A stretch of DNA of 64,000 nucleotides from Apostichopus japonicus. Its lineage: Eukaryota; Echinodermata; Holothuroidea; Aspidochirotida; Stichopodidae. The stretch lies in NCBI RefSeq assembly GCF_037975245.1, contig NC_092579.1:28030166-28094165 (forward strand). The letters are read 5' to 3'. A program made the translations under genes and the position numbers. Shown in pieces: positions 50,641 to 60,974 of this stretch (position 1 is the first letter of the stretch; every line of letters begins with the position of its first letter). The notes under the pieces were generated by a model. It ran no database searches and was not told where the DNA came from. It was given only the letters and a program-made list of their open reading frames with translations.

Positions 50641-51360
50641 AAGGCGATTTTAAAACAATAAAACAATAAACAATAAAACAATGAACAATAAAATAATGAA
50701 CAATAAACAATACATAATAAACAATACACAATACATAATAAACGATACACAATACACAATACAACAATAAAACAATAAACAACAATAAAACAATGAAACA
50801 ATTATGCTAGCATGAATGATAAACGTGATTTTGTTAGTGATGTTCATTTTAAGTAAAGAGCAACATTGTGTAACCAAAGACAATACCTATACGTGAAATT
50901 TAAACAATAAACAATACACAATAAACAATACACAATAAACAATACACAATAAACAATACACAATAAACAATACACAATAAACAATACACAATACACAATA
51001 AAACAATGAAACAATTATGCTAGCATGAATGATAAACGTGATTTTGTTAGTGATGTTCATTTTAAGTAAAGAGCAACATTGTGTAACCAAAGACAATACC
51101 TATACGTGAAATTTAAACAATAAACAATACACAATAAACAATACACAATAAACAATACACAATAAACAATACACAATAAACAATACACAATAAACAATAC
51201 ACAATAAACAATACAACAATACACAATACAACAATAAAACAATGAAACAAATATGCTAGCATGAATAAACGTGATTTTGTTAGTGATGTTCATTTTCTCT
51301 CGAGACGTAAAGAGCAACATTGTGATAACCAAAGACAATATCTATACGTGAAATTTCAGT
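50641..51360. repeat. Composite tandem repeat: AATAAACAATACAC arrays in three larger units
   Basis: Arrays of ACAATAAACAATACAC-type units alternate with a conserved block containing ATGCTAGCATGAAT, TAAACGTGATTTTGTTAGTG and AAAGAGCAACATTGTG. The block occurs at about 50800-50905, 51010-51115 and 51250-51355. The third block carries a small insertion (TCTCTCGAGACG). Confidence 0.88.
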
Positions 51361-51631
51361 CTGAAGAAACAACGTAATAAACGAAATGTTTGTTTCGAAC
51401 GGACTATGTAATAATTAGTAAAGCAGGAAGAGTGTGCGGTCTCAGTTGTGTTCGTGGTTTATATATTAACTCATATGAAGTGGCTGCATAAAAGAATATA
51501 TTAATGTTTCATGTAGGTAGAGTACCCTTTTAATTGCCAAATTCTGCAATCGTTTGCTTATGTTGAATATTAATCGACGATCAATAATATGTAGGTAGTC
51601 GCAGTCAGTGTAAACAATTTTACCAAGATAT

Positions 51632-52256
51632 GTGTTGTGTATGTTTTGTTCATATAGTATTTCCCCTGGTGCGCTTCAGTTTGCGACAATATGTTCTTCC
51701 AAAGCGACAAATATGTGTGATTTGCGTGTAATTCTCGATTGTAACCTGACCATGGTCAAGCACGTTAACGTTTCAGCATATTCTCATCTCCACAGTGGTG
51801 CAAAAGTAAAGCGATTCCTTCCGCGACCAATTCTCATCCAGTTTGAGCATTCGTCTGCAGCGTCTCGACTAGACAACGATAACTCAGTCCTTTATTATGA
51901 ATATGCGTCATCTCTTGTCCACTAATTAGTTCGGCTTATTCAGAATTCGGCAGCTATAGCTGGACTCTATTAATCCAGCGTTAGTTACCACATGGCATCA
52001 ATTCTTGAAGATCTCCATTGGCTAGCCATAGAATTAGGCATTGCTTTCACATTCTTCTGCTCACCTATCGCCCTATTTACAATACAGATGGTTACAGCAT
52101 ATCTATGTATAATTGTCAAAGAATACAACCTTTGTATAGTGATCTACGTTCCAGTCATTCTTTCAACTTTGTACAGCCAATCAAAAGGCGTCATTTTGGA
52201 GACAGCACATTTTCGTCTGCAGCTCCTAGCCTCTAGATTTATTGTTTATTAAAATT
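51632..52256 (+). mobile_element. Degraded LINE (CR1/L2-like) reverse transcriptase C-terminus
   Basis: Three plus-strand frames in succession contain matches to the end of CR1/L2-type reverse transcriptases: DLRVILDCNLTMVKHV, a KVKRFLP-to-SRLDNDNSVLYY segment, LEDLHWLAIE, then FHILLLTYRP and FSSAAPSL. Frameshifts between them show it is a relic. No 5' part and no clear tail are present. Confidence 0.75.
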
Positions 52257-53520
52257 GCTCCTTGTGTAAATTCTTTAATATCTCTGATAATTTACAACAT
52301 CCTACGTTGTTAATCTTTTTAAGACTTTATAGGAGACTTCATTTCCCTTTGTACACAATTGGCGACAAAACAAATAAATAAATGAATACAAGTTAATTTA
52401 TTTTATTGGAAGGTTCCATTTACGAGAAGGGTGGTTAGGATCATGTATTGACAGACACAATGTATTATACACACTGTGCATAAACAAAACCTATACACGG
52501 TGCATAAAATGTTTGATACATTGCTCATCACAGTACACAATCTAAACACATGTGCATGCACCAGTATCTATTCCTCATTTCATGGTTAACTTCTTTTACA
52601 ACAAGTTTCTAATTTTAGCAGCTCTTATCGCACGAATAGATTGACCACCAGCCTAGCTATACACTTCCACTAGGCCTAACGTTAGGTCTATAGCTAGGTA
52701 TATGTATCAAACGAAGAAAATGTCATCGCCTTGACCAAATGTTACCTAGGCTATACCATATCATTTGATACACTAGGTGTACTTACCGTGCGGGTCTTGT
52801 AATGAAATTCTTCATATTTTCAGTGATTGAAACTACTGTTTAATCCCATAGCAACCGCATTCGTTCGACTTAGTTCGCACGTGCGTACATACTCGAGTCA
52901 GATTAAACTTCTTAAAGGGAGTGAAGACTCGCGTACAAAGAAACGTCTGATGATGGTAATCTGACCTAGTTTCGAATAAGGTGTAACAGAAGAGTTAGAC
53001 ACCACCATCGATCCCAGAAAATACACACACAGCTTGCTACGGTCGGTAATTAGACACGAGTGTACAGTCAATTCATGCATAATTAAGTTGCTCTACTTTA
53101 GGTTATTCCTGCGATCTTAGTTACAAGCAAGAACAACAAATATATATATTTCTAAATACAAGGTACTGACAAAAGACATAAAATTATAACTGAAAGAATG
53201 GTTCATAATATAACCCTATAATGAATGTTTTTTTTAACAGGAAAGAGAATACTTCAACTTTGATTTGAAGGAGCATTTAGCAACATTGCATATACAGTTA
53301 CATTATCTTGTTACACTTTCCAATTTTACTTCCATTTTACCAGTAGTCAATTGTATAGCCTTATAGTAACGGCTTTTACACATTAACTGTGTGATGCGAT
53401 GTTCATCTACGATCAACTATAACAGTGTTATAGTATAAGTGCTCAATTGATTCATAACCATAAGCAGAATGTGCCAGAACTGTTTCCCTGAAGAAAAAGC
53501 CATACCCTTGAACAGATATT
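52257..53520. other. Gene-free stretch
   Basis: AT-rich spacer. I see no exon of the receptor family on either strand and no other recognisable feature. Confidence 0.45.
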
Positions 53521-53527
53521 CCTTAAG

Positions 53528-53955
53528 CAGGGTTTCCCTAACTTTATCCCCCCTCCCACGAACCCCCTGTGGATGTCAGAGTTGTCCACGGACCCCCAAT
53601 TTTTCGAGATACGATCTGAGTAATTATTATATACTGTGATACGCATAACCGTGCTTCGTAAAATGATTAAGTTCATAGTGTATTATTCCAATAATAATAA
53701 AAAGGTCTGTTTCATAATTCAGTTATTTATCACATGCACGGTTCGATATTCTACTATGGCAACATATGCGCATGGAACGCGAAAAGAGCTTGTCGATAGG
53801 TACGACTTTTGTACATTACTAAAGCATATGATATATCAGATTTTAGTTCAACGAAAAGTACTCTAGTTTTGACTTTCAGAAACGTCTCACGAACTCCTTG
53901 GGGTGGACTCACGCACCCCCTGGGGGGTTCTTGCACCCCAGTTAGGGAACCCCTG
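53528..53955. mobile_element. hAT (Charlie-like) non-autonomous element
   Basis: It begins CAGGGTTTCCCTAAC and ends, reverse-complemented, CAGGGGTTCCCTAACTGGGG, a terminus style common in hAT/Charlie MITEs. The flanks CCTTAAG and CCTTACAG are an imperfect target-site duplication, so this is an older insertion. A second, reverse-oriented, truncated copy lies at 56635-56885. Confidence 0.75.
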
Positions 53956-53963
53956 CCTTACAG

Positions 53964-55040
53964 GAATGAATTGTTCTCACTGACAGCACTAACTGCATGT
54001 CACTGCCTCGTGTTCCCTCTGATACAACAACCATTTACAGATAACCACTTATCTTTGAGAGCAAAATGTTTGTGCGGCTGATAAATATATGCAAGCTTCG
54101 CAGAAAAAAAGAAAAGAGGAATTCGATTAATTAAACAGGTAAGTTATAATAATAAGCAATGCTTATCCGCTTTATAAGTGTCAACTTAGCACTTTTCCAA
54201 CTGACTAAGTCATTTTTAGTTTCGCTGATAGTGAAAATAAATATATAATAATATAAAGTGAAAGTAATACTAATATATGATTTGATAGTGTTGCAAATGT
54301 CATATAACCTACTGCAATGATAATTATAAACGACGTGAGTAACATTGTGTAATGTTTGACTGTATAACCTCTAGACGTGATTTTGAACAGTGATCGATCT
54401 GAAGCTCGACGAACAGTGTCAAACCTTCTGCCACATCATCTGTAGATGATCTCGATAAAAATCAGCCTGGGCTCAGTCGAAATACTATACATGAAAGGTT
54501 CGTCGAATGTTCTTCGAAGGGGAAAAACGACAAAACATTGACTCAACATTATAGTCATTGACTTTCTTTGATGGTTTATTTACTTAAGCGAAGACAGGAA
54601 AGAGTACGTGACATAAGTTATCACAGTAGAGACAATTTTTTTCCGGGATTAACCTCTTCGGAACTCACTGATCTCTTGGCTATTTTGTAATGGTCTCCTT
54701 CTTAGAACTTGTCGATCCTGTTTTGGTGTCTTCTTACCTCCCTGTTATATATAATTGAAGCCTCTGACTACGTCGCATTTCTATGAACACGCCGTTTGAC
54801 CAAAACATAAAGCCTGTATCGTTTCAAGCAAGGTTAAGTTCAAGTTATGATAACACTTTTGAAGGATTTCAACGTTTAATGAACGCCAATATCACAACCG
54901 GAAAATAACGCTTTGTGAGTATCAGCCATAGCTGACATCGCAGAACACTGACTGAAGGGAGGAAGGGTATATCTTTGAACAAGATTGTACATTCAAACAA
55001 CCTAGTCCATAGGTGAGTGGACAAAGGTGAGTTCCATTTA
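53964..55040. other. Gene-free stretch
   Basis: AT-rich spacer with no exon, RNA gene or transposon end that I can support. Confidence 0.4.
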
Positions 55041-55252
55041 AATAGACAAGACATTTGTCCCTTTCTATATAGGCCTAAGAGTCAAATTGTTCTGTCATTG
55101 AGACTAGATATTTGTCCCTTCCTATATTATAGTCAAATTGTTCTGCCATTGAGACTAGATATTTGTCCCTTCCTATATTAGAGTCAAGTTGTTCTGCCAT
55201 TGAGACTAGATATTTGTCCCTTCCTATATTAGAGTCAAGTTGTTCTGCCATT
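55041..55252. repeat. 51-bp tandem repeat, about four copies
   Basis: The unit runs AGTCAAATTGTTCTGCCATT, then GAGACTAGATATTTGTCCCT and TCCTATATTAG. The first copy is partial and diverged, the next ones nearly identical. Confidence 0.9.
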
Positions 55253-55301
55253 GTAACATGTATTTAATTGAAAAAAAAAACAACAACACCTTAAATAGCC
55301 T

Positions 55302-55328
55302 CTGAAGAAGATCCTGATAGGATCGAAG
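55302..55328 (+). ncRNA. Hammerhead-like core motif, probable Penelope-like element remnant
   Basis: CTGAAGA (55302-55308) is followed by a perfect 5-bp hairpin (GATCC-TGATA-GGATC) and then GAAG and CGTC. Hammerhead ribozymes have CUGANGA, stem II, GAAA in this order, and Penelope-like retroelements are known to carry such motifs. GAAG instead of GAAA and the lack of a clear stem III suggest a decayed, inactive relic. Confidence 0.4.
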
Positions 55329-55526
55329 CGTCAGGCCCCCTTACTTTTACACGTGTATTTCATTTGATTGATGTTACAACACTATTTACATATACCTCAG
55401 TGATTGGCATTATCTGATGCTTACAACTCTTTCCAAACAATACATGCATAGTTACATTTGAAAATTTAATATTTTATCTCAAAGAATTTTCATAAATTGG
55501 AAAGAAGCCACAAATCAGCTGGGAAG

Positions 55527-58500
55527 ATGAGTGCATCTTGCTATCTTAACATAGCCGACGGGAGATTGAGAGAGCCCGCGGTTCCATTTCGCTCTGAGAA
55601 CCAGCAAACCTCCACTTGTGGAGAACGGAACAGTTCGATGCGACCGATCCCGGCTATGATGTGGTTGGTTATGAAAGTAACTTGCATTTTCTATCCGACA
55701 CACTTGACCGGTAAAAGACGATGCTTTCGATGCCAAGTTGAACGATGCAAGCAGTTGTACTTGGTAAGTATTTGTCGTAACATATGAAATGTCAAGTGTG
55801 TGTTGTTCTTGTTGTTGTTGTGATTATGATAGCACTGGCTGGGCAAAGTCAACCATAAAAACACAGTTTCAATTATACATGTATATTAAGAAGCAATTCA
55901 CGTTTAAGGTGATATAGTTTTTTAGATGTGATCCTATATGTCGTATAAGGTATAAGTTCTAAGATTTAGACATTTTCACATTGCTCAGTCTAATGGACTT
56001 ATTTTAACGTTGAATATCTCAATTATAATTGTGTGTCTTAGGAAAGCAATTAGTTAACATATTTACACTGAATCACCGGTAAGGCCCTGGATAGAAAATT
56101 AATTCCTGTCTTAAATGGTGGTATATATTCAACATAATGTGGGGTATACATTCAACATAATGACGTAACGATATCAACATTAACAGTATCGGTATATACT
56201 GATGATATTCTCAGGCTAGCTCGATGAATAATATCTATCAAACCAAAATGCAATTGTATCCTTCACAGTGTTAACTGATATATCTATCTTCATATAAGTT
56301 AACATAATTGTGAACCACATATTATGTTGCAGTTATAATTTGACATAAGTTTCTTTACCGACGTGTATTTGGCGTCTACAATGTACAGAATACTTTGGTT
56401 TTCCTATAGATTTCAGGGAGATCTGTTGAAGCGAATGATTATTTTCCTGAGTGCTATGATCCATCCGGACAAGGATATGACTCCATGGATGAATCTCCGA
56501 GTCTTCGGGAACATTTACAGTCCCATACTTGTTTATTATGTGACAGCTACTGGTGGAACCATAATGGTGATATATGTAAATACTCAGACAAAAACACAGG
56601 TATGTTTAAAAAATATGATCGGTTTATTCTAGAACAGGGGCTCCCTAACTGGGGTGAACGAACCCCACAGGGGGTGCGTAAGTCCATCCCAGTGGGTTCG
56701 TGAGACGTTTCTGAAAGTCAAAACTAGAGTACTTTTTGTTGAACTAAAATCTGATATGTCATGACAATTTAGTAATGTACGAAAGTCGTACCTATCGACA
56801 AACTTTTTTCGCGTTCCTCACGCATATGTTGCCATATAGTAGCACCGTACCGTGCATGTGGTAAGTAACTGAATTAACAAACTGTCATCAGCTATACTGT
56901 TTGTGTAAAATGTAATATCATGAAATATATGTCATTACTGATATGCCCACCCGCAAATTCAGGTTTTTCATCACTCGTGAATCTTTCGTAATTTCTATAT
57001 TTCCTTTTTATACAGGTGTTGGAAGATGGAATCATCGAGGAAGTTGGCTGATTTCGATAACCGTTTTGTTTGTCATCACATGCATGAACATCTACGAATT
57101 TGTCAGATTTGTCCAATTTAATAAAGGGAAATCGAACAGCTTCGTCTTCGCCCTGTCCTACTTTATATTGCTGATAGAATTGTCGTTTTATCCTGTCGTG
57201 AGCATGTACTCAAAGTTCAGATCTTCTTCCCAATGTAACGTGTCCAGAGCCACGTGGTCTACAACACTTAACACCAGATTCATCGTCAAGCGTTTACAAT
57301 TCATAGACTTTGAGAGAAAAGGTGAGAAATAGTTTTGGGGAGATAGCTTAATGTACGAGGTAAATCAATGGAATGTCTATAACAAATGTATCAAATATTA
57401 GCTTGTTTGCTATACACTTCGTGTCGAGCTAACTTCAATCACTTTCTGTTTATGAATACGTAACGGTTATGTGCGACCGTATGGAAAGCCGTTTTAACAT
57501 TTAATAAGGAATTTCAGATATCTCGAAATAATTTCAGATATTTCAATTGAAATTACAGATATCTCCAATTTATTTAAGATATCTACAAATTATTGCAGAT
57601 ATCTTAAAATCAATTTCAGATATCTCGAAATACCAGAGAATTTCAGATATCTGAAATTGAATTCGAGATATCTGAAATTGAATTCGAGATATCTGAAATT
57701 GAATTCGAAATATCTGAAATTGAATTCAAGATATCTGCAATTCTATTTCAGATATCTGAAATAGAATTTCAGATATCTCGAATTAGAATTGCAGATATCT
57801 TGAATTCAATTTCAGATATCTCAAATTCCCGATTAAATGTTAAAATGGCTTTCCATACGACCGAAGGACAGCCGACATTCACATGCATGAATCAACTCTG
57901 CAGTGAGTGATAGAGGTAATGACTTGGACATAATGGTAAGAGTCACATAAAGGTGACACCTTATATGAAATGAATGGATCTAGAAGTACATTTCAAAGGG
58001 GGGACAGGTCTTCTATATTTGTTTTGAAGGCATATTTTTCGTGATATAATTTGCTTTAATATATTTGTTTTTTATTCAATTCCTTAATGAATTTTGTACA
58101 TTAGATCCATACCAATAACTTTGTTGAAATATATACATGAATATTTACTACCCATCGTAGCTGACTCGGTCATTATAGTATATCTTATTACAAACAAATT
58201 ATATAATAGTAGTTTCACGAGGTCTTAACGGTCATACACTTCGTGAACGTCTAAAATTGAATGAAATAGTTGAGGAAGACACGGTCCGTGGAAAAAAAAA
58301 TATATATATATATGAAGCTTAACCAAAGCGCTGCAGAGGCGTTGAGAGACAGGTCTGGCCCTGGGACAATTGTGTCACATGGACCTCAGTATCTAATGCT
58401 TGTCTGGTTCCGTCACTATATCGGTAAATGACCCCGGGCCCAGGGTTGTATACCCCCCTCCCCGTCCCTGTTAAACCCACTTCGCGCAAGGCCACACGTA

Positions 58501-59312
58501 TGGGTATCATAAGTTTGGATTAAAATAGTTAACATACTCAATGTTTTTACTTTCAGTTTGAAGTCGTCTTGTAGCAACGTACTCGCTGAATGTTATCGCA
58601 AATATGTTTTTTTTTTCTTTCAGGAATACCAGGGAAAATGTTGCTGTTCCTTTGCTTCGCTTGGCCATTGGAGCTTTTAGCCCATAGAATTCTCATTTAT
58701 TCGGAAATTGGTTGTAAAAGTATGCATATTGAATTGTCCTTTGAAAGATTCCAATCCTTAACATGCACATTTGTGTTAATGACGATGTGGGCCAATTTCC
58801 AGTACCTACTGTTCCTATGTCGCGTATCATTTCTGCGACAATTTCAACTTGTCCGTTTATTCATAAACAAACACCAAAGAGATTTAGACGTCTGTCGCCA
58901 AGTGATATGGAGTGTCGTCTATGACTTTAACTGTTACCGAAAACTTGTCTACATTTATATGATGATGCTGTTACCTTTCTCCTCCTGGGCTGTAACCACT
59001 ACGGTGTGTATGCACTATAAGAACGAAAACTACCCTTGTAAGAGTGTATTTCCTATGATTTGGTCACAGGTCGTTATGTTTCTGGGACTAAGTCTCTCGG
59101 CAACAGGAGGGCTTGATGCAACGTACATGTGGGACCAATTCCGTCAAGAGGTCTTAATAACTGCACAGAATCATAACAACTCTCGTTTTTGGCAAAAAAT
59201 CGTTCATCATATGGATCATCTTTGTTGCGAAGCTAGTAGTGTCAGGTGGACAATGGTGCTTTCTTTTATTAGCTCTTTTGTAGCTATTAATAGCTCTGAG
59301 GTGAAATTTTAA
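55527..59312 (+). CDS. Gene F: seven-transmembrane GRL-like receptor, four exons
   Basis: Plus-strand exons 55527-55763, 56410-56599, 57016-57321 and 58624-59312 join to 473 codons with phases 0, 1, 1 (TTG|GTAAGT, ACAG|GTATGT, AAAG|GTGAGA; acceptors CCTATAG, TATACAG and TTTCAG). The ATG at 55527 has a favourable AAG context. Motifs: MMWLVMKVTCIFY (44-56), CFRC (66-69), CLLC-DSY-WW (120-128), GVGRWNHRGS at the start of exon 3, NTRFIVKRLQFID, then a last exon with five hydrophobic segments. The C-terminus is short and has no sequon after the last segment. It is the only full plus-strand family member here and converges with gene G, whose last exon is its closest relative in the window by eye (shared RVSF-RQFQLV and SxFxA endings). 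Confidence 0.83.
56635..56885. mobile_element. Truncated reverse-oriented copy of the 53528 hAT element, in an intron of gene F
   Basis: It starts CAGGGGCTCCCTAACTGGGG and matches the reverse complement of about 53955-53705, including ACGTTTCTGAAAGTC and TAGAGTACTTTTTGTTGAAC. The far terminus is missing. It begins 35 bases after exon 2 of gene F. Confidence 0.75.
57479..57858. mobile_element. MITE with an interior of palindromic 20-bp repeats, in an intron of gene F
   Basis: Terminal inverted repeats of 27 bp with a single mismatch (GTATGGAAAGCC...AACATTTAAT) flank about 330 bp made of roughly sixteen AATTTCAGATATCTGAAATT-like units in both orientations. GACC is found on both sides (57475-57478 and 57859-57862), a possible 4-bp target-site duplication. 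No coding capacity. The whole element can fold back on itself. Confidence 0.75.
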
Positions 59313-60504
59313 TTAAAGAAGACAACAACAACAAAACACACACACAAGAGTTGCAGAATTACATGTAACGATATATATTACTTGGACTGAAGAGGACAAA
59401 TATTTACAGTTAAGTTCATTTTTAGTGACCAAGTTAACTGCATCCTTAACCAGATAACTACTGTTATCAAAGTAATATAAGTAGCTTGTTGTTATCTTAT
59501 GATATTTTCTGCTATTTTAAATCATGCCTTTAATCAGATATGATCAAAGATTACGTTCATTGTAGTTCACGTTAATCATTCAGTATTGTTGTTTTGTGAT
59601 AGAGCTTATCAAAATGTTTATACTCTTGACACTTTTTTTTGCAAACTACAAGATTTGAAATGATTTGTGTCATCCTGGTAAGTTTCCTTACCGAGAATGA
59701 GCCACATATCCCCATCACTAGATAAACATTGAATATAATTTGTTAGCTATGTAGTTGCAACATTTGATGTGTTTACAATCTTTTGTGCTATATATATTCT
59801 TAATTCTTATAAATTTAAGCTGCTTTTATACACATTACTGATTTCTTTTTAAGAAGGTTACTTAATATAATGTGTATTTTTATTGACATTCTGATGTTTA
59901 TTCAACGCATTTTAAAACTGTTAATAAAAGCGTCGCTGGTTTTTGAGAGTGAGTAATTTCAATCATGTATAGGAGGATTCAACGTATAGTTATTATGTTT
60001 AATTATGCAGCATATAGCTGTGAAAACAATATGTTCTATTAAACCTGAGACATGCCACGTATACAAAATAAAATGCAAGTAAATACAAATGTTTGAACCG
60101 TCACTAAAGTTGTAAGCTGAATACTTTAAATAAATATTTTCACTTAAGATTCATGCATTTTTCGACCAGGATGTTCACTAATGTTTTAGCAGGAAATATA
60201 GTGCTTTAAACTTAAAAGAGGGCATAAGAAGGATATTAATTCATTTAATATCTCAGCGAGATGTTTCTAATGGATACACTGTTATATTTTAAATGATCAG
60301 TTTGAAAACCATATTAAAGACATGATAAAAAAAAGCAAATTGGTACTCCCCAAACGATGTCACTACGGATGCCTTGTAATGACATGTATACACCGTGCGT
60401 CTGGGTACTGTAGCTCTTTCGTGGAATACGTAAGTTGTAATGCATTTATTGTTAGGAGTTCTTCCACGCGTTATGTCAACGATTAATTAAAAAGACAACA
60501 TCAT
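59313..60504. other. 3' spacer of gene F
   Basis: Probably includes gene F's 3' UTR. A candidate poly(A) signal AATAAA lies at 59923-59928, followed by GT-rich sequence (GTCGCTGGTTTTTGAGAGTG), which would give a UTR of about 620 bases. Nothing else recognisable. Confidence 0.4.
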
Positions 60505-60512
60505 CGCGCAAT

Positions 60513-60966
60513 CAGGGGCGTAGCGAAGGGGTTTTTGTGGAAGTGGTGACTGAAATGGGGGAGGGGTCTAAGGGTAGGGGGTCTAACCCTCCCCTTTGGA
60601 AATTTTTTAGTTTTGAAACGTCCTTAGATGCAATCTGGTGCATATTTTAAGTCAAATTTGATTTGCCGACGGATCTGGAAGTGGTGACTGAAATGGGGGA
60701 GGGTCTAAGGGTAGGGGGTCTACCCCTCCTCTTTGGCATTTTTTTAGTTTTGAAACGTCCTTAGATGCAATCTGGTGCATATTTTAAGTCAAATTTGGCA
60801 CGGAAGAAGCTCCCGTTCTCCTTTTCTCTATTCAGCTTTCCTTCTTTCTTCCCCTTCCGCTCTCTTCACCTTTTCTCTTTTTGCCGACAGACCCAAAATT
60901 TGCCGACAGCGACCAAATTATTGGGGGGTGTGACACCCCCCACACCCCCCGCTCGCTACGCCCCTG
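60513..60966. mobile_element. hAT-like MITE with internal duplication
   Basis: The left end CAGGGGCGTAGCGAAGGGG and the reverse-complemented right end CAGGGGCGTAGCGAGCGGG are near-perfect inverted repeats. They are flanked by the 8-bp duplication CGCGCAAT (60505-60512 and 60967-60974). An internal segment of about 120 bp (AAGTGGTGACTGAAATGGGG to TAAGTCAAATTTG) is tandemly duplicated. No transposase. Confidence 0.85.
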
Positions 60967-60974
60967 CGCGCAAT

